64,000 nt of DNA. It comes from Verrucosispora sp. NA02020. Its GTDB lineage: Bacteria > Actinomycetota > Actinomycetes > Mycobacteriales > Micromonosporaceae. This document shows positions 40,710 through 52,601 of the stretch, in pieces. The notes beneath the pieces were generated by a model, which saw only the letters and a program-made list of their open reading frames with translations, was not told the origin of the DNA and did no database searches. The DNA lies in NCBI RefSeq assembly GCF_013364215.1, contig NZ_CP054923.1, positions 6,324,001 to 6,388,000 of the forward strand, in the 5' to 3' direction. Made by a program: the position numbers and the translations under genes. Each line of letters begins with the position of its first letter. Position 1 is the first letter of the stretch.

Positions 40710-41248
40710 TTCTTACCTGCCTTTCCAGCCTTGCGACGGATGACCTCGCCCTGGTACTTCACGCCCTTGCCCTTGTAGGGCTCCGGCGGGCGGATCTTCC
40801 GGATGTTGGCGGCGACCTCACCGACGAGCTGCTTGTCGATACCGGCCACGTGGAACAGCGTCGGCCGCTCCACCGTGAAGGTGATGCCCTCGGGCGCCTG
40901 CACCTGCACCGGGTGCGAGAACCCGAGCGCGAACTCCAGGTCCTTGCCCTTGGCGGTGACCCGGTAACCGGTACCGGCGATCTCCAGGCTCTTGCGGTAG
41001 CCCTCGGTGACCCCGACGATCATGTTGGCGACCAGGGTACGGCTCAGGCCGTGCAGTTCCTTGGCCTTGCGCTCGTCGTTCGGGCGGTTGACGCTCAACT
41101 GCCCGTCCTCGGCCCGCTCGATCGTGATCGGCGTGGCCAGGGTGTGCGACAGCTCGCCCTTGGGGCCCTTGACCTTGACGGTCTGGCCGTCGATCGTCAC
41201 GTCGACGCCGGAGGGCACCGGGATCGACTTACGTCCAATTCGCGACAT
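40706..41248 (-). CDS. rplF: Large ribosomal subunit protein L6
   Basis: A 180-residue L6 beginning [20 protein letters not shown] and holding the signature [22 protein letters not shown] at the C-terminus. The frame extends about 40 codons further upstream, but only this ATG gives the family start. L6 lies near the sarcin-ricin loop and the factor-binding site. Confidence 0.98.
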   Translation of the reverse strand: MSRIGRKSIPVPSGVDVTIDGQTVKVKGPKGELSHTLATPITIERAEDGQLSVNRPNDERKAKELHGLSRTLVANMIVGVTEGYRKSLEIAGTGYRVTAKGKDLEFALGFSHPVQVQAPEGITFTVERPTLFHVAGIDKQLVGEVAANIRKIRPPEPYKGKGVKYQGEVIRRKAGKAGKK

Positions 41249-41264
41249 TTCTACCTGTCTCCCG

Positions 41265-41672
41265 TTACCAGACGAAGGCGAGGACTTCCCCGCCAACGCT
41301 CCGCTTGCGGGCCTGCCGGTCGGTAAGCAGCCCCTGGGACGTCGAAATGATCGCCACGCCCAGTCCACCGAGCACCCGCGGGAGCCCGTCCGACTTGGCG
41401 TACACCCGGAGACCGGGCTTGGAGACGCGCTTGATACCGGCCAGGCTCCGCTCCCGGTTCTGGCCGTACTTCAGCTCGACGACCAGTCGCTTGCCGACGG
41501 CACCCTCTTCGGGCTCCTCGACCGCCCAGGTGGCGATGTAACCCTCGGACTTGAGGACCTCGGCGATGTTCGCCTTGATCTTCGAGTAGGGCATCGTCAC
41601 CCGGTCGTGGTACGCCTGGTTGGCGTTACGCAGACGCGTGAGCATGTCTGCGATGGGGTCGGTCATCGTCAT
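41265..41672 (-). CDS. rpsH: Small ribosomal subunit protein S8
   Basis: A 135-residue S8: [20 protein letters not shown] at the start and the conserved [31 protein letters not shown] in the C-terminal half. S8 binds the central domain of 16S rRNA and in many bacteria represses the spc operon. An in-frame ATG two codons later is an equally possible start. Confidence 0.98.
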   Translation of the reverse strand: MTMTDPIADMLTRLRNANQAYHDRVTMPYSKIKANIAEVLKSEGYIATWAVEEPEEGAVGKRLVVELKYGQNRERSLAGIKRVSKPGLRVYAKSDGLPRVLGGLGVAIISTSQGLLTDRQARKRSVGGEVLAFVW

Positions 41673-41768
41673 GAAAACTCGTCAACCTTTCTCGCCGGGG
41701 TTCCCGCGACTCGCGCAGGCCTACGGCGAAGAGACAGTCCAGCTGATGCGCCGAAGCGCGCCGGGCTA

Positions 41769-41954
41769 TTACCAGGAAGCCTTGGACACGCCGGGCAGCT
41801 CACCGCGGTGGGCCATCTCCCGGATGCACACCCGGCAGAGCCCGAACTTGCGGTAGACCGCCTTGGGACGCCCGCACCGCTGGCAGCGGGTGTAGGCGCG
41901 AACCGAGAACTTCGGCTTCGCGGCCGCCTTGAGGATCAGCGCCTTCTTGGCCAT
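41769..41954 (-). CDS. rpsN: Small ribosomal subunit protein S14, zinc-binding type Z
   Basis: A 61-residue S14 of the short, zinc-containing type. The two Cys pairs are in [22 protein letters not shown]. It starts [20 protein letters not shown] and ends in KASW, as usual. A longer zinc-free S14 paralogue may exist elsewhere in the genome; it is not in this window. It lies directly after rplE. Confidence 0.98.
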   Translation of the reverse strand: MAKKALILKAAAKPKFSVRAYTRCQRCGRPKAVYRKFGLCRVCIREMAHRGELPGVSKASW

Positions 41955-41955
41955 C

Positions 41956-42525
41956 TCAGTTCTCCTTGAACGGGAAGCCCAGGAACTTCAGCAGCGCCCG
42001 GCCCTCGTCGTCGGTCGTGGCGGTGGTCACCACCGTGATGTCCATGCCCCGCTGGCGATCGATCTTGTCCTGGTCGATCTCGTGGAACACCGACTGCTCG
42101 GTCAGACCGAACGTGTAGTTGCCGTGCCCGTCGAGCTTGCGCCCGTCCAGGCCGCGGAAGTCACGGATACGCGGCAGCGCGATGGAGAGCAGCCGGTCCA
42201 GGAACTCCCACATCCGGTCGCCGCGCAGGGTCACCTTCGCGCCGATCGGCATGCCCTCGCGGAGCTTGAACTGCGCGATGGACTTCGTCGCCCGCCGGAC
42301 CTGCGGCTTCTGGCCGGTGATGGTGGCCAGGTCGCGGACCGCGCCGTCGATGAGCTTGGCGTCCCGAGCGGCCTCGCCGACGCCCATGTTCACGACGATC
42401 TTGACCAGCCGCGGCACCTGCATCGGGTTGCCGTACTCGTGCTGCTCGCGCAGCTGGGCCACGATCTCGTTGCGGTACCGCTCCTTGAGGCGCGGCATGG
42501 TCTTGGTTTCGGTAGCCGTGGTCAT
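41956..42525 (-). CDS. rplE: Large ribosomal subunit protein L5
   Basis: A 189-residue L5 that binds 5S rRNA and contacts P-site tRNA. Conserved segments: [38 protein letters not shown] and [20 protein letters not shown]. The ATG at 42523-42525 shares a base with the rplX stop; a GTG immediately before it is also possible. AAGGA lies a few bases upstream. Confidence 0.98.
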   Translation of the reverse strand: MTTATETKTMPRLKERYRNEIVAQLREQHEYGNPMQVPRLVKIVVNMGVGEAARDAKLIDGAVRDLATITGQKPQVRRATKSIAQFKLREGMPIGAKVTLRGDRMWEFLDRLLSIALPRIRDFRGLDGRKLDGHGNYTFGLTEQSVFHEIDQDKIDRQRGMDITVVTTATTDDEGRALLKFLGFPFKEN

Positions 42526-42845
42526 CACAGGTCCTTACCGGTGCTACGCGCGATGCGGACCTTCTGGCCGTTGTCGTCGATCCGGTAACCGACGCGGGTC
42601 GGCTTGCCGTCGGAGTCCACGACCATCACGTTCGAGACGTGGATCGGGGCCTCCTGGGTGACGATGCCACCGGTCTTGGCGCCACGCTGAGTGGTGCTGA
42701 TGCGGGTGTGCTTCTTGACCCGGTTCACGCCCTCGACCAGGACCTTGTCCTGCCGCGGGTAGGCCGCGATGACCTTGCCCTTGGCACCCTTGTCCTTGCC
42801 GGCGATGACGACGACCGTGTCGCCCTTCTTGACCTTCACGGTCAC
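42525..42845 (-). CDS. rplX: Large ribosomal subunit protein L24
   Basis: A 106-residue L24 with the KOW motif in [27 protein letters not shown] followed by the basic [12 protein letters not shown]. It is one of the two initiators of 50S assembly. Its start overlaps the rplN stop by 4 bases. Confidence 0.98.
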   Translation of the reverse strand: MTVKVKKGDTVVVIAGKDKGAKGKVIAAYPRQDKVLVEGVNRVKKHTRISTTQRGAKTGGIVTQEAPIHVSNVMVVDSDGKPTRVGYRIDDNGQKVRIARSTGKDL

Positions 42846-43210
42846 AACACCTCCGGCGCGAGAGAAATGATCTTCATGAACCGCTTGTCCCGCAGCTCAC
42901 GACCGACCGGGCCGAAGATACGGGTACCGCGCGGGTCCCCACCGTCCTTGATGATGACGGCGGCGTTCTCGTCGAAGCGGATGTACGACCCGTCCGGGCG
43001 TCGCCGCTCCTTGGCGGTACGGACGACGACAGCCTTGACCACGTCGCCCTTCTTGACACCGGCACCCGGGATCGCGTCCTTGACGGTCGCCACGATGACG
43101 TCGCCGATGCTCGCGTAGCGCCGACCGGAGCCACCGAGAACCCGGATGCACAGGATCTCCCGGGCACCCGTGTTGTCGGCGACGCGCAGTCGCGACTCCT
43201 GCTGAATCAC
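42842..43210 (-). CDS. rplN: Large ribosomal subunit protein L14
   Basis: A 122-residue L14, the most conserved of the spc proteins: [20 protein letters not shown] at the start, then [15 protein letters not shown] and [24 protein letters not shown]. It forms an intersubunit bridge with h14. A 96-base gap separates it from rpsQ; I see no promoter in that gap. Confidence 0.98.
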   Translation of the reverse strand: MIQQESRLRVADNTGAREILCIRVLGGSGRRYASIGDVIVATVKDAIPGAGVKKGDVVKAVVVRTAKERRRPDGSYIRFDENAAVIIKDGGDPRGTRIFGPVGRELRDKRFMKIISLAPEVL

Positions 43211-43306
43211 GTCTATCTCCTATGTCTGCCGGTTCTCCGGCCGCCGGGGCGGCCGGAGCCTGGCGGAACCTGCGCCCGACCGATCTCGGCCGAGCTCGAG
43301 CCTTCG

Positions 43307-43585
43307 CTACTTGGCCTTCTCGAGGATCTCCACGAGCCGCCACCGCTTGGTGGCGGAGAGCGGCCGGGTCTCCATGATCAGGACGCGGTCGCCGATGCCG
43401 GCGGAGTTCTGCTCGTCGTGGACCTTCAGCTTGCTGGTACGGCGCATGATCTTGCCGTACAGCGCGTGCTTGACCCGGTCCTCGACCTCGACCACGACGG
43501 TCTTGTCCATCTTGTCGCTGACCACGAGGCCCTCGCGGACCTTCCGGCGGCCACGCTGCTGGGTGGCGGTCGTGTTCTCGCTCAT
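43307..43585 (-). CDS. rpsQ: Small ribosomal subunit protein S17
   Basis: A 92-residue OB-fold protein with [21 protein letters not shown] and [21 protein letters not shown]. The N-terminal ten residues ([10 protein letters not shown]) are a typical actinobacterial extension. It overlaps rpmC by 4 bases. Confidence 0.98.
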   Translation of the reverse strand: MSENTTATQQRGRRKVREGLVVSDKMDKTVVVEVEDRVKHALYGKIMRRTSKLKVHDEQNSAGIGDRVLIMETRPLSATKRWRLVEILEKAK

Positions 43586-43818
43586 GAAGCAGTCACCTCA
43601 GTCGGCGCGGCCGAGAGCCCCAGCTCGCGCTCACGCATGATCGTGTAGATCCGGGCGATCTCCCGACGGATGACCTGCAGCCGCCGGTTGTTGTCCAGCT
43701 GACCGGTTGCGGCCTGCACGCGGAGGTTGAACAGCTCCGCCTTGGCCTCGCGCAGCTTCGTGACCAGCTCCTCCTCGGAGAGCTCACGCAGCTCGGAGGC
43801 CTTAACGCCCGCTGCCAT
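43582..43818 (-). CDS. rpmC: Large ribosomal subunit protein L29
   Basis: A 78-residue helical protein: [51 protein letters not shown]. It lies at the polypeptide exit tunnel beside L23 and is part of the trigger-factor and SRP docking site. Its start shares a base with the rplP stop. Confidence 0.98.
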   Translation of the reverse strand: MAAGVKASELRELSEEELVTKLREAKAELFNLRVQAATGQLDNNRRLQVIRREIARIYTIMRERELGLSAAPTEVTAS

Positions 43819-44243
43819 CAGGATTCACCCACTTCGCGCGTAACAATGCGGCACTTCATCGGGAGCTTGTGGATCGCGCGACGCATCGCCTCTCGCGCGA
43901 TCTGCTCGTTGGGGAAGGACATCTCGAAGAGGACCCGCCCCGGCTTGACGTTGGCGACCCACCACTCCGGCGAGCCCTTACCGGAACCCATCCGGGTTTC
44001 GGCCGGCTTCTTGGTGAGGGCCTGGTCCGGGAAGATGGTGATCCAGACCTTGCCGCCACGCTTGATGTGGCGGGTCATCGCGATACGCGCCGACTCGATC
44101 TGCCGGTTGGTCACGTACGCCGGCTCAAGAGCCTGGATCCCGAACTCGCCGAACACCACCCGGTTGCCGCCCTTGGACGCGCCGCTGCGGTCCGGGTGGT
44201 GCGGCTTGCGGAAGCCCTTCGGGGGCTTGCGCGGCATCAGCAT
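43818..44243 (-). CDS. rplP: Large ribosomal subunit protein L16
   Basis: A 141-residue L16, beginning [20 protein letters not shown] and with the conserved [46 protein letters not shown]. It stabilises A-site tRNA. It is separated from rpsC by only 3 bases. Confidence 0.98.
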
Positions 44244-44246
44244 CTG

Positions 44247-45101
44247 TCAGCCCTCCTGCTGCGTTTCTGCCGCGGCGGCGACGGCGGACGCGTCCACCGG
44301 CTCGCCACTCGGCGTCTCGGCCTGCTGCGCGACGGTCGTCGCGGCAGCGCGGCCGGCCTCGGTGCCACCGGAGGTCGTGCCGGACGAACCGGACCGACCA
44401 CGACGCGGCCGCTCGGGGCGGTCACCGCGCTCCCGGCGCGGGCGCGACGGAGCCTCGGTCGGGGTCTCCCGACCCGGCACCGCGTCGCCCTTGTAGATCC
44501 AGACCTTCACGCCGATGCGGCCGAAGGTGGTACGGGCCTCGAAGAAGCCGTACTCGATGTTGGCCCGCAGCGTGTGCAGCGGAACCCGACCCTCGCGGTA
44601 GAACTCCGTGCGGCTCATCTCGGCGCCGCCGAGGCGACCCGAAACCTGCACCCGGATGCCCTTGCACATCGGGTTCTTCATCGCCGACTGCATCGCCTTG
44701 CGCATCGCGCGGCGGAAGCTGACCCGGCTGGAGAGCTGCTCGGCGACGCCCTGGGCGACCAGCTGCGCGTCCGACTCGGGGTTCTTCACCTCGATGATGT
44801 TGAGCTGCACCTGCTTGCCGGTGAGCTTCTCCAGCTCGCCGCGGATCCGGTCGGCCTCCGCACCCTTACGGCCGATGACGATGCCCGGCCGGGCGGTGTG
44901 GATGTCGACGCGGACCCGGTCGCGGGTGCGCTCGATGTCGACCTTGGAAATGCCGGCGCGCTCCAGGCCCTTGGACATCATGCGGCGGATCTTGACGTCC
45001 TCGCCGATGTAGTCCTTGTAGAGCTTGTCCGCGAACCAGCGGGACTTCCAGTCGGTCGAGATGCCGAGCCGGAACCCGTGCGGGTGAACCTTCTGACCCA
45101 T
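44247..45101 (-). CDS. rpsC: Small ribosomal subunit protein S3
   Basis: A 284-residue S3. The first 215 residues are the normal protein, including the KH domain ([25 protein letters not shown]) at the mRNA entry helicase site. Residues about 216-284 are an Arg/Gly/Thr/Ala-rich low-complexity tail, as in many actinobacteria. Its start shares a base with the rplV stop. Confidence 0.98.
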   Translation of the reverse strand: MGQKVHPHGFRLGISTDWKSRWFADKLYKDYIGEDVKIRRMMSKGLERAGISKVDIERTRDRVRVDIHTARPGIVIGRKGAEADRIRGELEKLTGKQVQLNIIEVKNPESDAQLVAQGVAEQLSSRVSFRRAMRKAMQSAMKNPMCKGIRVQVSGRLGGAEMSRTEFYREGRVPLHTLRANIEYGFFEARTTFGRIGVKVWIYKGDAVPGRETPTEAPSRPRRERGDRPERPRRGRSGSSGTTSGGTEAGRAAATTVAQQAETPSGEPVDASAVAAAAETQQEG

Positions 45102-45556
45102 TACTCGGCGCCCTCCGTGTTGCTCTGCGTCTCGGCCGGTTCGGTCTGCTTGGCCGGGGCCGTCTTCTTCGCCGACTTCTTCGGCGCGGCCGGCGCGACC
45201 GCCTCGACCGCCACGGTGATGTGGCAGGTGCGCTTGCGGATCCGGTACGCCCGGCCCTGAGCCCGAGGCTGGAACCGCTTCATCGTCGGGCCCTCGTCCA
45301 CGAACGCCTCGCTGACGAGCAACGCGTCGGGGTCCAGCCGCTCGTTGTTCTCCGCGTTGGCGATCGCGCTCGCGAGCACCTTGTACACCTGCTCGCTCGC
45401 CGCCTGCGGCGCGAACTGCAGCACCGTGAGCGCCTCCTTCGCGGGCAGGCCGCGGACGAGGTTGACCACCCGGCGCGCCTTCATCGGCGAGATGCGCACG
45501 TGTCGCGCAATCGCCCGCGCGCCCGGAAGCACCGGAGCGTCGCCCTTTCCTGGCAT
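45101..45556 (-). CDS. rplV: Large ribosomal subunit protein L22
   Basis: A 151-residue L22. The conserved core is [27 protein letters not shown] and the tunnel-lining beta hairpin is in [26 protein letters not shown], with no deletion of the kind linked to macrolide resistance. The last 30 residues ([20 protein letters not shown] and beyond) are a Lys/Ala/Thr-rich extension. Confidence 0.98.
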   Translation of the reverse strand: MPGKGDAPVLPGARAIARHVRISPMKARRVVNLVRGLPAKEALTVLQFAPQAASEQVYKVLASAIANAENNERLDPDALLVSEAFVDEGPTMKRFQPRAQGRAYRIRKRTCHITVAVEAVAPAAPKKSAKKTAPAKQTEPAETQSNTEGAE

Positions 45557-45596
45557 CGCTGTAACCCCTTGATCCTCTATCCGTATGCCCGCGGCG

Positions 45597-45878
45597 TCAG
45601 CGCCGGCGGCTCTTCCGGTCGTCCTTCTCGTGACCCTTGAACGTACGGGTCAACGCGAACTCGCCGAGCTTGTGCCCGACCATCGCCTCGGTCACGAACA
45701 CGGGGACGTGCTTACGTCCGTCGTGCACCGCGATCGTGTGCCCGAGCATGTCCGGGATGATCGTGGAGCGGCGCGACCAGGTCTTGATGACGTTCTTCGA
45801 GCCCTTCTCGTTCTGCGTCTCCACCTTCTTGAGCAGGTGGTCGTCGATGAACGGGCCCTTCTTCAGGCTGCGAGGCAT
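45597..45878 (-). CDS. rpsS: Small ribosomal subunit protein S19
   Basis: A 93-residue S19: [20 protein letters not shown] at the start and [32 protein letters not shown] at the end, full family length. It forms the 30S head complex with S13. It is 12 bases after rplB. Confidence 0.99.
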   Translation of the reverse strand: MPRSLKKGPFIDDHLLKKVETQNEKGSKNVIKTWSRRSTIIPDMLGHTIAVHDGRKHVPVFVTEAMVGHKLGEFALTRTFKGHEKDDRKSRRR

Positions 45879-45890
45879 GTCTTATCTCCC

Positions 45891-46730
45891 TCAGCCGCGC
45901 TTACGCGTGGCGTAGCGGCGGCGGACGATCAGCCGGTCACTCGGCTGGCCCTTACGACGGGTGCGGCCCTCGGGCTTACCCTGCGGGTTGACCGGGTGGC
46001 GACCACCGGAGGTCTTGCCCTCGCCACCACCGTGCGGGTGGTCGACCGGGTTCATGGCCACACCACGGACGGTCGGGCGCTTGCCCTTCCACCGCATCCG
46101 GCCGGCCTTGCCCCAGTTGATGTTTGACTGGTCGGCGTTGCCGATCTCGCCGACGCTGGCGCGGCAGCGCACGTCGACGCGGCGGATCTCACCCGACGGC
46201 ATACGCAGGGTCGCGTACGCGCCCTCCCGGCCGAGCAGCTGGATGCCGACGCCGGCCGAGCGGGCCAGCTTGGCGCCGCCGCCCGGACGCAGCTCCACGT
46301 TGTGGATCGTGGTACCGACCGGGATGTTGCGCAGCGGCAGGTTGTTACCGGGCTTGATGTCCGCGCCCGGGCCCGACTCCACCGCGTCGCCCTGCTTGAG
46401 GTCCTTCGGCGCGAGGATGTAGCGCTTCTCGCCGTCGGCGTAGTGCAGCAGCGCGATCCGCGCGGTGCGGTTCGGGTCGTACTCGATGTGCGCGACCTTG
46501 GCCGGCACGCCGTCCTTGTCGACCCGCTTGAAGTCGATCAGCCGGTACTGCCGCTTGTGGCCGCCACCCTGGTGCCGGGCGGTGATCCGCCCGTGGGCGT
46601 TCCGGCCACCCTTCTTCGGCAGCGGGGCCAGCAGCGACTTCTCGGGCGTCGACCGGGTGATCTCAGCGAAGTCGGCGACGCTGGAGCCACGCCGGCCCGG
46701 CGTCGTCGGCTTGTACTTACGGATAGCCAT
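45891..46730 (-). CDS. rplB: Large ribosomal subunit protein L2
   Basis: A 279-residue L2, needed for subunit joining and peptidyl-transfer-centre structure. Conserved regions are [35 protein letters not shown] and the C-terminal [26 protein letters not shown], which holds the histidine close to the catalytic centre. Confidence 0.99.
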   Translation of the reverse strand: MAIRKYKPTTPGRRGSSVADFAEITRSTPEKSLLAPLPKKGGRNAHGRITARHQGGGHKRQYRLIDFKRVDKDGVPAKVAHIEYDPNRTARIALLHYADGEKRYILAPKDLKQGDAVESGPGADIKPGNNLPLRNIPVGTTIHNVELRPGGGAKLARSAGVGIQLLGREGAYATLRMPSGEIRRVDVRCRASVGEIGNADQSNINWGKAGRMRWKGKRPTVRGVAMNPVDHPHGGGEGKTSGGRHPVNPQGKPEGRTRRKGQPSDRLIVRRRYATRKRG

Positions 46731-46742
46731 TGTCTACACCCC

Positions 46743-47045
46743 TCAGCTGACCGGGCCGCCGAAGGCCTCGATGCGGTCTCCCTCAGCCAGCTTCACCATC
46801 GCCCGCTTGGTGTCCTTGCGCTTGCCGAACCCCGTACGGGTCCGCTTGCGCTTGCCCTCGCGGTTGAGCGTGTTGACCGTCAGGACGCGGACGTTGAAGA
46901 TCTGCTCGATGGCGATCTTGATCGCGGTCTTGTTCGCGTCCGGGTGCACCAGGAAGGTGTACCAGTTCCGGTTCAGCTCGCTGTAGCTCTTCTCCGAGAC
47001 GACCGGCGCCACGATGATGTCGCGCGGGTCGGCGATCGTGCTCAC
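46743..47045 (-). CDS. rplW: Large ribosomal subunit protein L23
   Basis: A 100-residue L23 with [43 protein letters not shown], the standard fold. It forms the exit-tunnel docking site for trigger factor and SRP. Start and rplD stop overlap by 4 bases. Confidence 0.98.
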   Translation of the reverse strand: MSTIADPRDIIVAPVVSEKSYSELNRNWYTFLVHPDANKTAIKIAIEQIFNVRVLTVNTLNREGKRKRTRTGFGKRKDTKRAMVKLAEGDRIEAFGGPVS

Positions 47046-47692
47046 TTGCCGTCCTCCTCGGTGGTCTCGGCGGGAACGCCCAGGAACTCGTCCAGGGCCT
47101 CCTTGGTGAAGACCACGTCGTCGGCCACCAACACGTCGTACGTGTTGAGCTGGCCGGCCTCGATCAGGTGCACCCGCGGCTCGTTGCGCAGCGACACCCA
47201 GTTCAGCTCGTCGGTGCTGCTCAGCACGACCAGCACCCGACGGGCCTCGCTCAGCTTCGCGAGCGTGGCCAGCGCGGCCTTGGTCGACGGCTTCTCACCC
47301 GAGACGAACGCCTCGACGACGTGCACCTGCCCGGCGCGCGCCCGGTCCGAGAGGGCCCCACGCAGCGCGGCGGCCTTCATCTTCTTGGGGGTGCGCTGGC
47401 TGTAGTCACGCGGCACCGGGCCGTGCACCACGCCACCGCCGGCGAACTGCGGCGCGCGGATCGAGCCCTGCCGGGCCCGACCGGTGCCCTTCTGCTTGTA
47501 CGGCTTCTTGCCGCCGCCGGCGACCTCGCCGCGGGTCTTGGTCTTGTGCGTGCCCTGCCGGGCCGCTGCCAGCTGCGCCACCACGACCTGGTGCATCAGC
47601 GGGACGTTGGCCTGGACGTCGAAGATGTCGGCGGGCAGCTCGACCGAGCCGCTCTTGGCGCCTTCGGTGTTCAGGACGTCAACGGTGGTCAC
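47042..47692 (-). CDS. rplD: Large ribosomal subunit protein L4
   Basis: A 216-residue L4. The tunnel loop is intact ([26 protein letters not shown]) with the KGTGRAR motif where macrolide-resistance changes occur; it looks wild-type. In some bacteria L4 also represses the S10 operon, but no E. coli-type leader is recognisable here. The start overlaps the rplC stop by 4 bases. Confidence 0.98.
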   Translation of the reverse strand: MTTVDVLNTEGAKSGSVELPADIFDVQANVPLMHQVVVAQLAAARQGTHKTKTRGEVAGGGKKPYKQKGTGRARQGSIRAPQFAGGGVVHGPVPRDYSQRTPKKMKAAALRGALSDRARAGQVHVVEAFVSGEKPSTKAALATLAKLSEARRVLVVLSSTDELNWVSLRNEPRVHLIEAGQLNTYDVLVADDVVFTKEALDEFLGVPAETTEEDGK

Positions 47693-48354
47693 TTGGCCAC
47701 ACCGCCCTTCTTCGCCTTGGTCTTGGCCGCGGTGCGGACCAGGACCAGCGCGCCCTTCGGGCCGGGGATGGCGCCGCGGACGAGCAGGAGGTTGTTCTCG
47801 GTGTCGACCGCCTGGACGGTCAGGTTCTGCACGGTGTAGCGCACGCCGCCCATGCGGCCGGCCATCCGGGTGCCCTTGAAGACGCGACCCGGGGTGGCGC
47901 AGGCCCCGATGGAGCCCGGGGAGCGGTGCTTGCGCTCGACACCGTGGCTGGCGCGCAGACCGTGGAAGCCGTGCCGCTTCATCGGGCCGGCGTAGCCCTT
48001 GCCCTTGGTCTTGCCGGTGACGTCGATCGAGACGCCGACCGGGAACTCCTCGACCGTGACCTCCTGGCCGAGCGAGTAGTCGCCGGCGTCGGCGGTGCGC
48101 AGCTCGACGATGTGCCGGCGCGGCGCCACGTCGGCCTTGGCGTAGTGCCCACGCAGCGGCTGCTTGGCCTTGCGCGGGTCGATCGTCCCGTACGCCAGCT
48201 GGACCGCGGAGTAGCCGTCCTTGTCGGCGTCACGAACCTGGGTGATGACGCAGGGGCCGGCCTGAACCACGGTCACCGGGACAACCTTGTTGTTGTCCCA
48301 GACCTGGGTCATGCCGAGCTTCGCGCCCAGGATCCCCTTAACTTGCCTGTCCAT
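47689..48354 (-). CDS. rplC: Large ribosomal subunit protein L3
   Basis: A 221-residue L3: [27 protein letters not shown] at the N-terminus and the peptidyl-transferase-reaching loop [39 protein letters not shown]. It starts 50S assembly together with L24. It follows rpsJ by 11 bases. Confidence 0.99.
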   Translation of the reverse strand: MDRQVKGILGAKLGMTQVWDNNKVVPVTVVQAGPCVITQVRDADKDGYSAVQLAYGTIDPRKAKQPLRGHYAKADVAPRRHIVELRTADAGDYSLGQEVTVEEFPVGVSIDVTGKTKGKGYAGPMKRHGFHGLRASHGVERKHRSPGSIGACATPGRVFKGTRMAGRMGGVRYTVQNLTVQAVDTENNLLLVRGAIPGPKGALVLVRTAAKTKAKKGGVAK

Positions 48355-48365
48355 GTGTCCGGTCC

Positions 48366-48674
48366 CTACAGCTTGATCTCGATGTCGACGCCAGCCGGCA
48401 GGTCGAGGCGCATGAGCGAGTCGACCGTCTTCGGGGTCGGGTCGATGATGTCGATAAGCCGCTTGTGCGTACGCATCTCGAAGTGCTCGCGCGAGTCCTT
48501 GTACTTGTGCGGCGAGCGGATGACGCAGAAACGGTTGATCTCCGTGGGCAGCGGCACCGGGCCAGCGACCTGCGCCCCGGTACGCGTCACCGTCTCGACG
48601 ATCTTCCGAGCCGAGGAGTCGACGACCTCGTGGTCATAGGCCTTGAGCCGGATGCGGATCTTCTGTCCCGCCAT
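48366..48674 (-). CDS. rpsJ: Small ribosomal subunit protein S10
   Basis: A 102-residue S10, [20 protein letters not shown] at the start, then [29 protein letters not shown]. The longer frame contains unrelated upstream sequence and is discarded. It is the first gene of the S10 operon. In many bacteria S10 also binds NusB in antitermination. A leader of about 300 bases precedes it. Confidence 0.99.
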
Positions 48675-48752
48675 GGTGGCTTCTGTTCCTTCTCTCGATG
48701 CCGCTGTGTTGCGGGTACCCATACCGGCTGGTACGAGCCCTCTTCGCCCACC

Positions 48753-48772
48753 CCCGCGGTCGGGCGTGTCGC
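48753..48772 (-). promoter_or_regulatory. 20-bp leader motif shared with rpsL (rpsJ copy)
   Basis: The minus strand reads GCGACACGCCCGACCGCGGG, identical over all 20 bases to 53557-53576 upstream of rpsL. It lies about 80 bases before the rpsJ start and well downstream of the mapped promoter, so it would be part of the mRNA leader. Both copies can pair a GGGC just upstream with the GCCC inside the motif. Confidence 0.7.
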
Positions 48773-48868
48773 GCCCTGTGGCCAGGCTCCGCCCCGAGAA
48801 TCCGGAGCGATCCTGACCGCGGTGGGTCCAGGCGCCGATCGCGCTACCGCGACCTGAACGCCGCGCGA

Positions 48869-48899
48869 GGGTGGTTGGCGGCCGGACCGCCAACCACCC
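48869..48899 (-). terminator. Hairpin in the tuf-rpsJ interval
   Basis: A perfect 13-bp stem (GGGTGGTTGGCGG at 48869-48881, complement at 48887-48899) with the 5-base loop CCGGA. It lies 125 bases beyond the tuf stop but also downstream of the predicted rpsJ promoter. It may end tuf transcripts, attenuate S10-operon transcripts, or do both. Confidence 0.65.
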
Positions 48900-48927
48900 C
48901 ACGCCCGACTGCTCTGCCTACCCGGAG

Positions 48928-48945
48928 GTTCGGCGTGAGCCGAAC
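48928..48945 (-). other. Small hairpin in the rpsJ leader
   Basis: A 7-bp inverted repeat, GTTCGGC and GCCGAAC, with a 4-base loop lies between the rpsJ promoter and the larger hairpin. It is followed on the minus strand by CTCCGGGT; the run GAACCTCCG at its edge also occurs in the rpsL leader. A regulatory role is inferred only from position. Confidence 0.4.
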
Positions 48946-48978
48946 ACGGGCAGCGAACTGTCGTTACGCAACCTGACT

Positions 48979-49007
48979 AGTATGCCGCACGACCGGCGGC
49001 GGGTCTA
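48979..49007 (-). promoter_or_regulatory. Promoter of the S10 operon (rpsJ)
   Basis: On the minus strand a -35 box TAGACC (49002-49007) and a -10 box CATACT (48979-48984) are 17 bases apart, just after the tuf stop at 49024. This gives a leader of about 300 bases that carries two hairpins and the conserved 20-bp motif before rpsJ. The rest of the 349-base gap 48675-49023 holds no gene. Confidence 0.6.
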
Positions 49008-49023
49008 ATCGGGGTTACCCAGC

Positions 49024-50217
49024 TCACTTGATGATCTTGGTGACGCGACCCGCGCCGACCGTGCGGCCACCCTCCCGGATCGCGAACTTGAGGTTGTCCT
49101 CCATCGCGATGGGCTGGATCAGCTTCACGGTCATCGTGGTGTTGTCACCAGGCATGACCATCTCGGTGCCCTCGGGGAGGGTGACGACACCGGTGACGTC
49201 CGTGGTCCGGAAGTAGAACTGCGGACGGTAGTTCTGGAAGAACGGGGTGTGCCGGCCACCCTCCTCCTTGGAGAGGATGTAGACGGTCGCCTCGAACTCC
49301 GTGTGCGGGGTGGTGGTGCCCGGCTTGACGACCACCATGCCGCGCTCGACGTCCTCGCGCTTGGTGCCCCGGAGCAGCAGACCGACGTTCTCGCCTGCGC
49401 GGGCGTCGTCCAGGGTCTTCCGGAACATCTCGATCGCGGTGACCTTGGTCTTGAAGCCCTTCTCGCGGATGCCGACGACCTCGACGTCCTCGTTCGGGAG
49501 CAGCACGCCACGCTCGACGCGACCGGTGACCACGGTACCCCGACCGGTGATGGTGAAGACGTCCTCGACGGGCATGAGGAACGGCTTCTCGGTCTCGCGC
49601 TCCGGCTGCGGGATCGCGGTGTCGACCGCGCTCATCAGCTCGAGCAGCTTCTCGGTCCAGACCGGGTCGCCCTCGAGGGCCTTCAGCGCGGAGACCTGGA
49701 CGACCGGCAGGTCGTCACCCGGGTACTCCTGAGCCGAGAGCAGCTCGCGGACCTCGAGCTCGACGAGCTCCAGGAGCTCCTCGTCGTCGACCATGTCGCT
49801 CTTGTTCAGCGCCACGACGATGTACGGCACGCCGACCTGGCGGGCCAGCAGCACGTGCTCGCGGGTCTGCGGCATCGGGCCGTCGGTCGCCGCGACCACC
49901 AGGATCGCGCCGTCCATCTGCGCGGCACCGGTGATCATGTTCTTGATGTAGTCGGCGTGACCGGGGCAGTCGACGTGCGCGTAGTGCCGCGCCTCGGTCT
50001 GGTACTCGACGTGTGCGATCGAGATCGTGATGCCGCGGGCCTTCTCCTCAGGCGCCTTGTCGATCTCGTCGAACGGCGTGTACGGGTTCAGGTCCGGGTA
50101 CTGGTCGTGCAGGACCTTGGTGATGGCCGCCGTCAGCGTCGTCTTACCGTGGTCGATGTGACCAATGGTGCCGATGTTGACGTGCGGCTTAGTCCGCTCG
50201 AACTTCGCCTTCGCCAC
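49024..50217 (-). CDS. tuf: Elongation factor Tu
   Basis: A 397-residue EF-Tu. The GTG start at 50215-50217 has GGAGG 6 bases upstream; the longer frame adds non-homologous residues. GTP-binding motifs are [17 protein letters not shown] and NKSD, and domains 2 and 3 are complete to KIIK. It delivers aminoacyl-tRNA to the ribosome. It ends the str gene group but has its own upstream region, since a terminator-like hairpin lies between fusA and tuf. Confidence 0.99.
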   Translation of the reverse strand: MAKAKFERTKPHVNIGTIGHIDHGKTTLTAAITKVLHDQYPDLNPYTPFDEIDKAPEEKARGITISIAHVEYQTEARHYAHVDCPGHADYIKNMITGAAQMDGAILVVAATDGPMPQTREHVLLARQVGVPYIVVALNKSDMVDDEELLELVELEVRELLSAQEYPGDDLPVVQVSALKALEGDPVWTEKLLELMSAVDTAIPQPERETEKPFLMPVEDVFTITGRGTVVTGRVERGVLLPNEDVEVVGIREKGFKTKVTAIEMFRKTLDDARAGENVGLLLRGTKREDVERGMVVVKPGTTTPHTEFEATVYILSKEEGGRHTPFFQNYRPQFYFRTTDVTGVVTLPEGTEMVMPGDNTTMTVKLIQPIAMEDNLKFAIREGGRTVGAGRVTKIIK

Positions 50218-50338
50218 TGGTGTCCTCCTGTGGACTTCTTGGTTCGTTCGCCCCGGTGCGCCAGGTCGGCGCTTAGGACTCTGTCGACAGCCTTTCCGAC
50301 CTGACGGCCGGAGAGCTTTGTGGGTTCTGCGGCGATGA

Positions 50339-50366
50339 AGCCTACAGGCCCGGAATTCACACAATC
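50339..50366 (-). promoter_or_regulatory. Possible tuf promoter
   Basis: On the minus strand TAGGCT (50339-50344) resembles a -10 box, with GATTGT/TTGTGT 14-16 bases upstream (50359-50366) as a weak -35 box. It lies after the fusA hairpin and about 120 bases before the tuf start, the right place for a separate tuf promoter. Spacing is not ideal. Confidence 0.4.
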
Positions 50367-50369
50367 CGA

Positions 50370-50412
50370 CCGAGGTGGTCGCAGTCGGGGAATCCTCCCG
50401 CGACCACCTCGG
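50370..50412 (-). terminator. Hairpin between fusA and tuf
   Basis: A perfect 13-bp stem (CCGAGGTGGTCGC at 50370-50382, complement at 50400-50412) with a 17-base loop starts 17 bases after the fusA stop. It probably ends a large part of the rpsL-rpsG-fusA transcripts. Confidence 0.75.
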
Positions 50413-50429
50413 ATCAGCTCAGGTGAGCG

Positions 50430-52526
<2,097 letters not shown>

Positions 52527-52566
52527 TTCAATCCCTACTTATCGTCGTCTCGACACAACTGGTGGC

Positions 52567-52595
52567 GGTCCCGGCGCCGGATGGGCACCGGGACC
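52567..52595 (-). other. Hairpin in the rpsG-fusA gap
   Basis: GGTCCCGG at 52567-52574 pairs with CCGGGACC at 52588-52595, and a GCC/GGC pair extends the stem past one mismatch. It lies 7 bases after the rpsG stop. In E. coli the rpsL-rpsG interval carries the S7 translational control site; whether this different interval has such a role here is unknown. Confidence 0.45.
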
Positions 52596-52601
52596 AAGCT
52601 G

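Noticed and set aside
48971..49023. Possible tRNA-like stretch after tuf
   Set aside because: Actinobacterial str regions sometimes have tRNA genes nearby, but no GTTCRANNC T-loop with a 7-bp acceptor stem could be assembled here or in the other gaps.
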